Origin: Ensifer oleiphilus
GTDB lineage: Bacteria; Pseudomonadota; Alphaproteobacteria; Rhizobiales; Rhizobiaceae
Length of the DNA: 64,000 nucleotides
Reading direction: 5' to 3'
Assembly (NCBI RefSeq): GCF_013371465.1
Contig: NZ_JABWDU010000003.1
Span: 372,001-436,000, forward strand
A model generated the notes under the pieces. That model was not told where the DNA came from, did no database searches, and worked only from the letters and a program-made list of their open reading frames with translations. Position 1 is the first letter of the stretch; every line of letters begins with the position of its first letter. Made by a program: the position numbers and the translations under genes. This document shows positions 36,468 through 45,749 of the stretch, one piece after another.

Positions 36468-38423
36468 TCATTCCGTCCAGATTGCAACGTCGACGGGGCC
36501 GAGCTTGCGTGCCCCGACATGGAAGATCGCGCCAGTACCGGCCGGCACTTCGGCCGCCTCCTTGCCGTAGTTGAAGGCGAAGTTGAGCTTGCCGCGGCGG
36601 GTGATGCGCAGGTCGCCGAGATCGGCGAGCGCTTCGACCGAAGCCCAGCCGAGCGCATCATTGATCACCTTCTTCAAGAGATCGCCCTGGGCAGCCGCCG
36701 CCATGTAACGCGCCTTGTCGTTGCCGACCAGCGCCGGGGCGCCATTACGGTATTCGCCTTCGAAGGTCGCCAGAACCGTTTCGCTCGTGCGCACCGTCTC
36801 CCGCCAGATGCCGGACGGGTAGGTCTCGTTGCCGTAGAGCACGGTCTCACCGTGGAACTCCGGCAGGGATTCGACCCGCGCGACACTGACGTCGATGAGG
36901 GCTGCAAGCGGGCCTGGCGGCAAGCCTTCGGGAATGTGCATGTCCTCAGTCTTGCTGCCGCTGCGCGGTCCGAACAACACCTTGGCCTCGGACTTCGCCA
37001 GCTTCTCGACAAAGGCCTGATTGGCGATGACAAGGTCTGGCGCCAGCACCAGCTGGTAGCCGTCGAGGTCGGAATGTTGGCCGATGAAATCGACATCGAC
37101 GCCGAGGCGCGAGACGGTCGAGTACCAGTCGAGCGCCGTCGCCGCGGCCGAATAGGTCCGACCCTGCGGCAGGGCGCGCGTCGCCCAACGCGAGTTGTAG
37201 TCGAGCAGGATCGCGACCTTGGCCTTGCCCCGCGCCTCGCCCTTCGGCAGCCGCTTCATCTCCTCCGCAACCTGCGCCACTTCGAGATAGCCCTGGTCGG
37301 GCTCGCTGTTGGGAAGCAGGAGGCCGGCATGGAACTGTTCCTGTGCAAACGGCACCTGCCGCCAGCGGAAATAGGAGACCATGTCGACGCCATGCGCATA
37401 GGCAAGCCAGGTCCAGAGCCGCACCATGCCATCGGCCGGCGACTGATTGTGCGCCGCCCAGTTGACCGGCCCGGGTTGCTGCTCCATCACCCAGACGCGG
37501 CCGCGGCCGACGGAGCGGTAGAGATCGTGGTTGAAGGCCGGCTGGTCCGGATCGCCGACGCGCAGGTAGCGCCCCTTGTCCTCCGTTGAGAGGCGGCCGT
37601 TCAACAGCCCGCCCATCGGATAGACGTCCCAGGAGGCGATATCGATGTCTTCTCCGACCTTGTAGTGGTCGAAGTCGGTGTTGTGCGACATGAAATTGTG
37701 CGTGACCGGGCGGCCGGGCGCGTGACTGCGGATGATGTCGACCTGCGCCTTGTTGAAGCTCTTCACCTGGTCGGACGAGAAGCGGATGAAGTCGACGATA
37801 TGCGTCGGGCTCGGCTCCTCGACGAGATTGTTTGGCAGTTCGACCTCGTCAAAGCTGTTGTAATTCATCGCCCAGAAGGCCGTACCCCAGGCGCGGTTCA
37901 GCTCGTCGGTTGTGCCGTAGCGCTCGGCGAGCCACAGGCGAAACGCCCGCTCGGCCTCCGCGGAATAGCTGTAGATCGTGTCGTGATCGCCATATTCGTT
38001 GTCCGTCTGCCACGCATGAACGAAGACGTGTCTGCCGTAGCGTTCGGCCATGGCCTCGGTAATGCGGGCGGCCTCGACACGGTAGGTGCGGCTGGAGAAG
38101 CAATAGTGGCGACGGGCGCCGAACTTGCGCACCACGCCATTGACGTCGACCGGCAGGATGTCGGGATGACGATCGATCAGCCACTTCGGCGGTGCGGCGG
38201 TCGGCGTGCCCAGGATGACCTTCAGGCCGGCACGGCCGAGCACGTCGATCGCATCATCAAGCCATTCCCAATGGAACTCGCCCGACCGCGGCTCGATCTT
38301 CGCCCAGGCGAACTCGCCGATGCGCACCCAGGCAAGCCCGAGCTCAACCATGCGGCGGGCGTCGTCTTCCCATTTCTCGCGCGGCCACTGCTCCGGATAG
38401 TAGCAGACGCCGAGTTCGAGCAT
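36468..38423 (-). CDS. Beta-galactosidase, glycoside hydrolase family 42
   Basis: 651 residues, the GH42 length. The catalytic acid/base is the Glu in WQTDNEYG near residue 145-150, and the nucleophile the Glu in RVWVMEQQPGPVNWA near residue 310. A trimerisation and C-terminal beta domain follow. There is no signal peptide, so it acts on sugars or glycosides after import. I choose the ATG at 38423, with AGGAG six bases upstream; the frame runs to 38498. It is downstream of a LacI gene and of a perfect LacI-type operator, and is the last gene of the sugar-transport cluster. Confidence 0.92.
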   Translation of the reverse strand: MLELGVCYYPEQWPREKWEDDARRMVELGLAWVRIGEFAWAKIEPRSGEFHWEWLDDAIDVLGRAGLKVILGTPTAAPPKWLIDRHPDILPVDVNGVVRKFGARRHYCFSSRTYRVEAARITEAMAERYGRHVFVHAWQTDNEYGDHDTIYSYSAEAERAFRLWLAERYGTTDELNRAWGTAFWAMNYNSFDEVELPNNLVEEPSPTHIVDFIRFSSDQVKSFNKAQVDIIRSHAPGRPVTHNFMSHNTDFDHYKVGEDIDIASWDVYPMGGLLNGRLSTEDKGRYLRVGDPDQPAFNHDLYRSVGRGRVWVMEQQPGPVNWAAHNQSPADGMVRLWTWLAYAHGVDMVSYFRWRQVPFAQEQFHAGLLLPNSEPDQGYLEVAQVAEEMKRLPKGEARGKAKVAILLDYNSRWATRALPQGRTYSAAATALDWYSTVSRLGVDVDFIGQHSDLDGYQLVLAPDLVIANQAFVEKLAKSEAKVLFGPRSGSKTEDMHIPEGLPPGPLAALIDVSVARVESLPEFHGETVLYGNETYPSGIWRETVRTSETVLATFEGEYRNGAPALVGNDKARYMAAAAQGDLLKKVINDALGWASVEALADLGDLRITRRGKLNFAFNYGKEAAEVPAGTGAIFHVGARKLGPVDVAIWTE

Positions 38424-38550
38424 GTCGGTCTCCTGCTTGTCGGCGTTGAAACGGTTCGGTCGCGTCAGGGGCATATGCAAGATCGGGTCCTTCGTCATGC
38501 TCTCGGCCGGTCTTACCCGGCGCTTCGTCTTCGATGCGAGCGCTCGTGGA

Positions 38551-38568
38551 GATATAAACGTTTATATC
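38551..38568. promoter_or_regulatory. LacI-type operator upstream of the GH42 gene
   Basis: GATATAAACGTTTATATC is a perfect 18-bp palindrome centred on the LacI-family core AAACGTTT. It lies between the lacI gene and the beta-galactosidase start. The same core occurs in pairs at 45612-45646 and 53112-53146, so a shared regulon is likely. Confidence 0.8.
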
Positions 38569-38608
38569 ATCAGGCGCAGTCGTGTGGTTTTCGGGTCGTC
38601 GTTCGTGT

Positions 38609-39643
38609 TCAGCGGATTGCGGTCAGGCGGTCGTCGCAGCGCTCGATCAGCTTCGGCATCAACAGCGTCTGCAACGCCTCCGGCGGCTCGCCTTCCATCC
38701 GGCGAAGAATGTAGGCGCCGAGCAGGCTGCTCGGCTCGCTGATCGGCAGGTAATAGGTGGTGATCGGCGGCGCAAAATACTGGCTGACATTGAGATCGTC
38801 AGTGGCATTGATGACGGCGTCGCGGCCATGCACGAGGCCGCGTTCGTGGAAGCCGGAGAAGGCGCCGAGCGCGGAGGCCTCGTTGGCGCAGATATAGGCG
38901 GTCGGTGGGTTGGAAAGATCCGACATCGTCAGCACGTTTTCACGTCCGAAGGCCGGCGTCAGCCGCCCATGCGCGACGAGCGCCGGATCGAAGGGCAGGC
39001 CGGCGGTCTCGAGCGCGCGGCGGTAGCTCTCGAACCGGGTGATGCCGTAGCTCAAATCCGACAACGGGTTAAGGAGCGCGATGCGGCGGTGGCCACGCTC
39101 GACCAGCCGCGCCATCGAAACGCGGATCATCTGCTCGTTGTCGGCATCAACATAGGCATGCGGCGCGTTGTGAACGCTGGTGCCGTAGGTGACGAAGGGG
39201 AAGTCGGCTGCCTGCATCGTGCGGATGCGCGGATCGTCGGCGCGTGTGCCCGAGATGATGATGCCGTCGGCCTTCTTCAGCGACACGATCTGCTTGATGA
39301 TCGCCTGGCTTTCGTCGAAATTCCGGACGGCATAGAGCGAGACCCGGTAGGGGCTGTCTTCCAGCGCCCAGGAGATGCCGCTCAAGAGTTGGGCGTATTC
39401 CACGCCTTCCCACTCGTTCTGCTTCGGCCCCGGCGCCGTCATGATCGCAGCGACCTGATAGGTCTTGCCGGTGCGCAGCTGCACGCCATGCATGTTCAGT
39501 TCGTAGCCGACCCGCTCTGCCGCCTCGATCACGATCGCGCGTGTTTCCGGGCGCACCTGAGGCGAATGCTTCAGGGCCTTGGACACCGTGGCAATCGACA
39601 GCCCCGTTTCCTGCGCAATGGTCTTGATCGTCGGTCTCTGCAT
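38609..39643 (-). CDS. LacI-family transcriptional regulator of the sugar operon
   Basis: 344 residues. The N-terminal HTH is TIKTIAQETGLSIATVSKALKHSPQVRPETRA, then the hinge helix and a periplasmic-binding-protein-like core (HGVQLRTGKTYQVAAIMTAPGP, ISGTRADDPRIRTM, DDLNVSQYFAPPITTYYLPI). It is a paralogue of the regulator at 51995-53062 along its whole length. The ATG at 39643 is preferred over a GTG at 39661. It follows the glucosidase gene by 14 bp and precedes GH42. Confidence 0.9.
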   Translation of the reverse strand: MQRPTIKTIAQETGLSIATVSKALKHSPQVRPETRAIVIEAAERVGYELNMHGVQLRTGKTYQVAAIMTAPGPKQNEWEGVEYAQLLSGISWALEDSPYRVSLYAVRNFDESQAIIKQIVSLKKADGIIISGTRADDPRIRTMQAADFPFVTYGTSVHNAPHAYVDADNEQMIRVSMARLVERGHRRIALLNPLSDLSYGITRFESYRRALETAGLPFDPALVAHGRLTPAFGRENVLTMSDLSNPPTAYICANEASALGAFSGFHERGLVHGRDAVINATDDLNVSQYFAPPITTYYLPISEPSSLLGAYILRRMEGEPPEALQTLLMPKLIERCDDRLTAIR

Positions 39644-39657
39644 GGCGTCTCGGCTCG

Positions 39658-41361
39658 TCACGGGTTGTCGTCGCTGAGCGATGCCGCCAGCAGGAGATAT
39701 ACTGCGGATGTCCAGGCGAATGCCCGATCGCGAAGGCCCCTCCCCGACCGCGCATCGAAGTTTTCGGCCATACCGCTTTTGCTGGCCAGTGAACAGAACT
39801 TTTCCGCGATTTCGCGCGTCAGCTCAATCTCCCCTTGTCGGCGAAGACCGTCCCAGAGAAGCAGCGTGGTTGGCGCCCAGATCGGGCCGCGCCAGTAGCC
39901 GTCATCCTCGTAGAACGGACTTTCAGGGCTTTCTGTCGCCGGCCCCCACGCGGTGATGAAACCGCCGGAAGCCAGACGCGCGACCAGTTTTTCGCGCATT
40001 TGTGTCGGCAGGCGCGCGCCCAGCAACAGCGGCATGAACTGGATCAGGTTTTCGCCCGGCAGGATTGGGTCCGGCGCGCCCGCAAGCCGTGCGCCAAAGG
40101 TTTCGCCGGTCCAGAGCCGTTCGAACAGCAGCGCCTGCAAGGCGTCCGCCTTGACGCTCCATTCGGCAGCACGGACCGGATCGCTCTCCAGCAAGGTCGC
40201 AAGCGTCTCGCAGGCAAGAATGAGGAACACCGGCAGATCCGGCGAGATCACCGGACCGCCTTCAGCAAAGAAGGTCGCATTGTCCCAACCGCTGTCGTTG
40301 CCGTGGAAATAGCTTGGCAACGACGTTGCGTCGGGGCGGGCATAGGTCAGCCAGTAGTCGACCTGCTTGGCGATAGCACTGCGCAGGTATTCCCGGCGCT
40401 CGGTGGTCAGGAAATCCGGATGCCTTGCCGCGATCAGCGACACCGCCCAGCCATGCACCGGCGGCTTGGTAAAGGCGAAGAGCACGTCACGGTCGTTGAT
40501 GTAGTCTGGCAGCAGGCCGGAAGCGTCCTGATGATCGAAGATCACTGCCAACTGGTCGAAGGCGAGATCCGGATCGACCGCCGCTACGCCCAGCGCCGAA
40601 AACGCGTTGTCCCAGCTCCAGATGTTGATCATGTGGTTCTTGGACATGTAGATCGCCGGCCGCGTCAGCTGACCGCCAACCGGAACACCATTGGCCCACA
40701 GCAGGTAGCTTGCCAACCGGTGCGCCTCGTCCTGACCATATGCGCCCGCCGGCACGTTGGCGTGCCACTGCTGGAAATCGATCGTGGAGCCGGAAAGCGC
40801 ATCGGCAAAGCTCTCAATCGGCGCTGTCGGCGGCACGGTACGGAAGAAATCAACATTGCCCTCGAACGGGCCCTCGCCCGATAAGGCGAAGGAAACGTCG
40901 GTCGAATGGTCGCGCTGCCAGGCGCCCGACACGGCGAGCGAGCCCGACACGGCGCGCGGAATGAACTTGACGTTTTCGACAGCGGCCACGAGGCAGTCAT
41001 CGCCTGTGGGCGTGCGATAGACATAGTCGTAGCGCGACCCTTCGAGATGGAAGCGCACGCCGGCGTTCTCGCCGCTGACATGCAGCCGCTCGCCCTCACC
41101 GATGACGAAGGTCAGCGACCCAGTGCCGACGTTGGCAACCAGCCGCTCCGGCGACAACTCGAAGGTCGCCTGCGCCGGATTGCCTGCGGCATCGAGGAAC
41201 TCGATGCGGCACAGACGTCCAAGCGAAGGCCGTTCGTCGCCGCCGGCGACGAAGCGCAGGTAGAGCGCGCGGGCGCCGTCGCCACCCGGCACCTTCATCA
41301 TCGACAGCGTCAGAAACCGGCCCCTTCGACTGAAGGGGATATGCTCGATATCGAACAGCAT
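39658..41361 (-). CDS. GH63-like (MGH1-type) glucosidase
   Basis: 567 residues with an (alpha/alpha)6 catalytic domain of the GH63/mannosylglycerate-hydrolase group: NIWSWDNAFSALGVAAVDPDLAFDQLAVIF, the general acid Asp in GNDSGWDNATFF, and YEDDGYWRGPIWAPTTLLLWDGL. These enzymes remove terminal alpha-linked glucose. An N-terminal beta-sandwich of about 170 residues precedes. No signal peptide. It begins four bases after the permease stop. Confidence 0.8.
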   Translation of the reverse strand: MLFDIEHIPFSRRGRFLTLSMMKVPGGDGARALYLRFVAGGDERPSLGRLCRIEFLDAAGNPAQATFELSPERLVANVGTGSLTFVIGEGERLHVSGENAGVRFHLEGSRYDYVYRTPTGDDCLVAAVENVKFIPRAVSGSLAVSGAWQRDHSTDVSFALSGEGPFEGNVDFFRTVPPTAPIESFADALSGSTIDFQQWHANVPAGAYGQDEAHRLASYLLWANGVPVGGQLTRPAIYMSKNHMINIWSWDNAFSALGVAAVDPDLAFDQLAVIFDHQDASGLLPDYINDRDVLFAFTKPPVHGWAVSLIAARHPDFLTTERREYLRSAIAKQVDYWLTYARPDATSLPSYFHGNDSGWDNATFFAEGGPVISPDLPVFLILACETLATLLESDPVRAAEWSVKADALQALLFERLWTGETFGARLAGAPDPILPGENLIQFMPLLLGARLPTQMREKLVARLASGGFITAWGPATESPESPFYEDDGYWRGPIWAPTTLLLWDGLRRQGEIELTREIAEKFCSLASKSGMAENFDARSGRGLRDRAFAWTSAVYLLLAASLSDDNP

Positions 41362-41364
41362 CGC

Positions 41365-42177
41365 CTATCCCTTCACCGAAGAACCGACCGCGCCATCCAT
41401 GATGTAGCGCTGGGCGACGAAGAAGAGGGCGAGCGGCGGCAGGCAGAGGATCACCGTGATCGCGGCGATCGAGGTGACGTCGACTTCATGCAGACCCTTG
41501 AACATCGAAAGCCCGAGCGTCAGCGTGTACTTCGACTGATCGTTCAGGAAGATCAGCGGCCCGAGATAGTCGTTCCAGGCGTTCATGAAGTGGAAGGTGC
41601 CGACCAGCACCAGCGCCGGCATCATCAGCGGCAGGTGGATGCGCCAGTAGATGTCGAAGGCGTTGGCGCCGTCCATGCGTGCCGCCTCGTCGATCTCCAT
41701 CGGTACGGTCATGATGTACTGGCGAAGCAGGAAGACGAAGAAGGCATCGGCGAAATAGGCCGGCACGATCAGCGGCTTCAGCGTGTTGATCCAGCCGAGC
41801 ATGTTGAATTCCATGTAGAGCGGAATCATCTTCACGTCCCACGGGATCATCATGGTGGCGAGCAGCACGATGAACAGCGGATCGCGGCCGGGAAAGCGGA
41901 AGCGGGCAAAGCCATAGGCAACAAGCGAGCTCGAGATCAGCTGCCCGATCGTCGAAAACACCACGACGATGAGAGAGTTGGTCAGATAGGTGCCGAAGGG
42001 CTGCTTGTTCCAGGCGGCGGCAAAATTCTCCCAATGCCATTCCGACGGCCAGAACACCGGTGGGAACTGGTAGAGATCGGCGGTGCTTTTGATCGCCGTC
42101 ATGAAGGTCCAGTAGAACGGCGCGATGAACAGCGCCGAAAGCAGGATCAGCGCGGAATAGAGCAGCGTCTTACGCAT
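41365..42177 (-). CDS. Carbohydrate ABC transporter permease, MalG type
   Basis: 270 residues, six transmembrane helices, with the ATPase-contacting EAA loop (EIDEAARMDGANAFDIYWRIHLPLMMPAL). It begins inside the end of the MalF-type gene, overlapping by eight bases. The ATG at 42177 follows GGAGACGGCC; ATG 42189 is an alternative. Confidence 0.92.
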   Translation of the reverse strand: MRKTLLYSALILLSALFIAPFYWTFMTAIKSTADLYQFPPVFWPSEWHWENFAAAWNKQPFGTYLTNSLIVVVFSTIGQLISSSLVAYGFARFRFPGRDPLFIVLLATMMIPWDVKMIPLYMEFNMLGWINTLKPLIVPAYFADAFFVFLLRQYIMTVPMEIDEAARMDGANAFDIYWRIHLPLMMPALVLVGTFHFMNAWNDYLGPLIFLNDQSKYTLTLGLSMFKGLHEVDVTSIAAITVILCLPPLALFFVAQRYIMDGAVGSSVKG

Positions 42178-43120
42178 GGCCGTCTCCATCGTTCTGGCGA
42201 ACTTCGCCTTCGTAGTAGACCCAGGCAGCCGACCAGCGCATGACGCCGAGGCTCAGCGCCAGGACGATGATGAACATCACCCAGGAGCCGGCAGCGGCAT
42301 AACCCATGTCGAAATATTTGAAGGCGTTGTCGTAGATGTACATGGCAAAGAAATAGGTGGAGCCGAGCGGGCCGCCCTTGGTCAGAAGCAGGGCGATGGT
42401 CAGCTGCTGGAAGGCCGAAATGATCGAGGTGATGAAGGTAAAGAGCAGCATCGGCCCGAGCATCGGCAGGGTGATGAACAGCATCTGCGCCCAGCCGGGA
42501 ACGCCCGACACGGTCGCTGCCTCATAGAGCTCCTTCGGGATGGCTTTGAGCCCGGTCAGAAGGATCAGCATGGTGCCGCCGAGACCCCAGAGGCTGGCGA
42601 TGATGATCGCGACGATCGCCAGATTCGGATCGCCGAGCCAGTTCGGGCCGTCGATGCCGACGAGCGACAGCATGAAGTTCAGGAGGCCGTATTCCTTGCT
42701 GTAGATCCAGCTCCAGATCGTCACCAGGGCGACGCCGGATATGACGCTCGGCAGGTAGAATGCGGTGCGGAAGAATCCGCTGGCAAAGGTGATGTTGTGC
42801 AACATCATCGCCAGCAGGAACGACATGACGATGTTGAACGGCACGTAGATCGCCGCAAACTTCACCGTGATCCAGAGACTTTCCCAGAACTGGGGATCGT
42901 CCGATATCATTGTACGGTAGTTGTCGAGACCGACGAAGGTCCGCTCGCCGACAACAGGCCAGTCGTAGAAGCTCATCGTCAGCGAGAACACGAGCGGCCC
43001 GAGCGTGAAGAACAGGAACCCGAGGATCCACGGGGAGATGAACAGATAGGGCGCGGCATGGCGCGCGATGGCGGAGCGCTTGCGCCTTGCCATCTTGGGC
43101 TCTGCCCCGGCATAGGTCAT
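42170..43120 (-). CDS. Carbohydrate ABC transporter permease, MalF type
   Basis: 316 residues with six helices and the EAA loop ELYEAATVSGVPGWAQMLFITLPMLGPML. I use the ATG at 43120, six bases after GGGGAG; a second ATG at 43126 is directly behind it. It forms the inner-membrane pore with the MalG-type partner whose gene overlaps its end. Confidence 0.92.
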   Translation of the reverse strand: MTYAGAEPKMARRKRSAIARHAAPYLFISPWILGFLFFTLGPLVFSLTMSFYDWPVVGERTFVGLDNYRTMISDDPQFWESLWITVKFAAIYVPFNIVMSFLLAMMLHNITFASGFFRTAFYLPSVISGVALVTIWSWIYSKEYGLLNFMLSLVGIDGPNWLGDPNLAIVAIIIASLWGLGGTMLILLTGLKAIPKELYEAATVSGVPGWAQMLFITLPMLGPMLLFTFITSIISAFQQLTIALLLTKGGPLGSTYFFAMYIYDNAFKYFDMGYAAAGSWVMFIIVLALSLGVMRWSAAWVYYEGEVRQNDGDGHA

Positions 43121-43145
43121 ATCCATCTCCCCGTACTCCCTTTGC

Positions 43146-44378
43146 TTACTTGATCAACCGCTTGGAACGGCTGACGGCATCATCGAGATGCTGCTTGGCG
43201 TTGCCTTGGTCGATCATGGTTGCTTCGATGGCGCGCGCAAGATTGTCCTGCACCTTGCCCCAGTTGACGTTCTTCAGGAACGCGTGGGTTTCGGTGTTGG
43301 AGGTGCCAAGAATGTCGAAGAACGGCTTGTAGATCGGGTCCGTCGTCATCCCTTTTTCTTCGGCGACGCTGGTGCGAACCGGCAGGTCGTTGACACGCAT
43401 GGCAACGGCCTCAGGCGACGAGAAGAACTTGACGAACTCCCAGGCGAGGTCGGCATGCGCCGCATCCTTGGCGATCGAGATCGCCGAAACGCCGAGTGCG
43501 GAATGGGCGGTCTTGTCGCCGAACTTTGGCAGCGGCGCCACGCCGTACTTGATGCCCGACGAGTCGATACCGGACTTCGACCACATGGCGCTCTGGAACA
43601 TGGCGATCTTGCCGCCCTTGAACAGCGTGCTGCCCGAGGTGTCGTCGCCGAGGTTGAGCGTGATCGCTTCCTGCTTCTTGGCCATGTCGCCGAACATGTC
43701 GAGCACCTGCGCGGCCGCATCGCTGTTCATGTAGCCGTCGATCTGCTTGCCATCGTCGGAAATGTACTTGGTGCCGTTCGACCAGAGGAACTGCTCGAAA
43801 TCGTATGGATCCGGCTTGGCGTCGACGGCAAAGCCATAGACCTTGTTCGGCTCGTCACGGAACTTGGCGGCCTTGGCGCGCAGGTCGTCCCAGGTCCAGC
43901 CGTCCTTCGGCTCCTCGACGCCGGCTTTGGCGAACATGTCCTTGTTGTAGAAGACCACCTGCGTGGTGAAGCCCGAGGGCATGCCGTAGGTCTTGCCGTC
44001 AACACGCGTCGTGTTCATCAGGCCCTTGGGGAAATCGTCCGGCTTCACGTCTGCGGCGTCGCGCGCGATCAGATCGTCGAGCGGCATCAGCGAGGTGTAG
44101 TACTGCGGGAAATTCCACATATACATGACGTCGGGCGGGCTACCCGCACCGAAGGCGGCGATCAGCTTCTGATCGTAACCGTCGGCATAGGGTTCGACCT
44201 GAACCTTCACGCCCGGGTGCTTTTCCTCGAACTTCTTGGCGATTGCCTGCTGGATCGCCAGGCTCTCGTCCGTGTCCCAGGTGGCAAAGCGCAAGGTCTC
44301 CTCCGCGCGGGCCGTGGCAACGCCGGCCATCGCCAATACCATGAGCGAGCCGATGAGCGACTTCGTCTTGTTCTGCAT
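43146..44378 (-). CDS. Sugar ABC transporter solute-binding protein (family 1)
   Basis: 410 residues with a signal peptide (MQNKTKSLIGSLMVLAMAGVATARA, cleaved after ARA). The mature part begins EETLRFATWDTDESLAIQQAIAKKFEEKHPGVKVQVEPY, typical of the MalE/UgpB class that binds mono- and oligosaccharides. GAGGAGGAG is a strong ribosome site, fitting high expression. The sugar cannot be named from sequence. Confidence 0.93.
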   Translation of the reverse strand: MQNKTKSLIGSLMVLAMAGVATARAEETLRFATWDTDESLAIQQAIAKKFEEKHPGVKVQVEPYADGYDQKLIAAFGAGSPPDVMYMWNFPQYYTSLMPLDDLIARDAADVKPDDFPKGLMNTTRVDGKTYGMPSGFTTQVVFYNKDMFAKAGVEEPKDGWTWDDLRAKAAKFRDEPNKVYGFAVDAKPDPYDFEQFLWSNGTKYISDDGKQIDGYMNSDAAAQVLDMFGDMAKKQEAITLNLGDDTSGSTLFKGGKIAMFQSAMWSKSGIDSSGIKYGVAPLPKFGDKTAHSALGVSAISIAKDAAHADLAWEFVKFFSSPEAVAMRVNDLPVRTSVAEEKGMTTDPIYKPFFDILGTSNTETHAFLKNVNWGKVQDNLARAIEATMIDQGNAKQHLDDAVSRSKRLIK

Positions 44379-44398
44379 GCTTCTCCTCCTCATTCGGG

Positions 44399-45547
44399 TC
44401 ACGCGACCCTTTTGCTTTTTTCCTGATTGATCAGCATCTGCGTCTCGGGATCGAGTGCGCGCGCAATCGCCTTGCCGTCGGCATCGAACAGGTGGCAATG
44501 CTCGGCAGGGATGCGCAGATGGATGCGCTCGCGGTTCGACACAGGATGCGTGCCGCGCACGACCGCGGTCATGTCCGAGCCGTTCTCAAGGGCGATATGC
44601 ACGTGGCTCTCCGTGCCGAGACGCTCGACTAGGCGAACATCGCCGACCAGATGCGCTTCCTCAGGCGAAACCAGTTCGAGCTTGTCGGGACGGATGCCGA
44701 TCGTCACCGGCTTTTCCTTGGCAACGACGGTCGACGACAGCGTTTCGAGCGAAAGCTCTCGCACCAGACCGCCGCCCGAAAGCGTCAGTTCGGAACGGTC
44801 CTGGCGCACGAGATTGGCAGTGACGAAATTCATCCGCGGCGAGCCGATAAAGCCGGCAACGAAGAGGTTCGCTGGCTGGTAGAAGAGTTCGAGCGGCGTA
44901 CCAAACTGGCTGACCTTACCCTTGTCCAGGACGACGACACGATCCGACAGCGTCATCGCTTCCACCTGATCGTGGGTGACGTAGATCATCGTGACGCCAA
45001 GGCGCTCGTGGAGGGCGGCAAGCTCAACGCGCATGGTCACGCGCAGGCCGGCATCGAGGTTCGACAGCGGTTCGTCGAGCAGGAACAGTTTCGGCTCGCG
45101 AACGATCGCGCGGCCGATAGCGACGCGCTGGCGCTGGCCGCCGGAGAGTTGGCGCGGCTTGCGGTGCAGAAGTTCGGAAATGCGCAGGATATCGGCGGCA
45201 TTATCGACGCGGCGATCGATTTCGTCGCGCTTCATACCGTTTAGCGCCAGGCCGAAGGACAGGTTCTTGCGTACGTTCATATGGGGATAGAGCGCGTAAT
45301 TCTGGAAGACCATGGCGATATCGCGCTTGGCCGAGCGCAGATCGGTGATATCGCGATCGCCAAGGTGGATCGAACCGGAATCGAGCTCTTCGAGGCCGGC
45401 GATAGAGCGCAGCAGCGTGCTCTTGCCGCAACCGGACGGCCCGAGAAAGCAGACGAACTCGCCATCGGCGATATCGAGATTTATGCCCTTCAAGACTTCG
45501 AGCGAACCAAAGCCTTTGCGCAGATTTTCAATACGGATAGCTGCCAA
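44399..45547 (-). CDS. Sugar ABC transporter ATPase, MalK/UgpC type
   Basis: 382 residues. Walker A LGPSGCGKST, signature LSGGQRQRVAIGRA, Walker B LFLLDEPLSNLDA, His-switch THDQ, then a C-terminal TOBE/MOI-like regulatory domain (TIGIRPDKLELV), typical of MalK-class ATPases. No ribosome site precedes the ATG at 45589. I choose TTG at 45547 because GGGGAGGG stands just upstream and the domain begins there. It is the first gene behind the operator pair. Confidence 0.88.
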   Translation of the reverse strand: MAAIRIENLRKGFGSLEVLKGINLDIADGEFVCFLGPSGCGKSTLLRSIAGLEELDSGSIHLGDRDITDLRSAKRDIAMVFQNYALYPHMNVRKNLSFGLALNGMKRDEIDRRVDNAADILRISELLHRKPRQLSGGQRQRVAIGRAIVREPKLFLLDEPLSNLDAGLRVTMRVELAALHERLGVTMIYVTHDQVEAMTLSDRVVVLDKGKVSQFGTPLELFYQPANLFVAGFIGSPRMNFVTANLVRQDRSELTLSGGGLVRELSLETLSSTVVAKEKPVTIGIRPDKLELVSPEEAHLVGDVRLVERLGTESHVHIALENGSDMTAVVRGTHPVSNRERIHLRIPAEHCHLFDADGKAIARALDPETQMLINQEKSKRVA

Positions 45548-45611
45548 CGGGCCCTCCCCTGATGGCGAACAGTGCGGCAGCCGGCTCATTGCCAGGCCGC
45601 CGAACGTTCGT

Positions 45612-45646
45612 GTTAAACGTTTATATGGACGATAAAAACGTTTAAC
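45612..45646. promoter_or_regulatory. Tandem LacI-type operators before the sugar operon
   Basis: Two palindromes, TAAACGTTTA at 45614-45623 and AAACGTTT at 45636-45643 (with flanking TAA and AAC), lie 65-100 bp before the first gene of the sugar operon. Their centres (45618.5 and 45639.5) are 21 bp apart, two turns of the helix, which fits cooperative binding of two dimers. Confidence 0.78.
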
Positions 45647-45703
45647 TTCGTTGTAAAGGGAAAAAATTGGCGCTCGCGAAATTGCTGTGCACGATTAGGG
45701 CGG

Positions 45704-45737
45704 TCAAAAATGGCACGGCCGGTATATGACCGGCCGT
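45704..45737 (-). terminator. Terminator of the kinase-peptidase-phospholyase operon
   Basis: ACGGCCGGT (45715-45723) and ACCGGCCGT (45729-45737) form a 9-bp stem with a 5-nt loop; on the minus strand it is followed by GCCATTTTTG. It is 13 bp after the stop of the fusion gene and separates the two operons. Confidence 0.8.
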
Positions 45738-45749
45738 ATCTCATCCTGA

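Noticed and set aside
36456-37589. 377-codon plus-strand frame opposite the GH42 gene
   Set aside because: It lies entirely within the beta-galactosidase gene; the GH42 frame has all catalytic motifs, and this one has no family signature.
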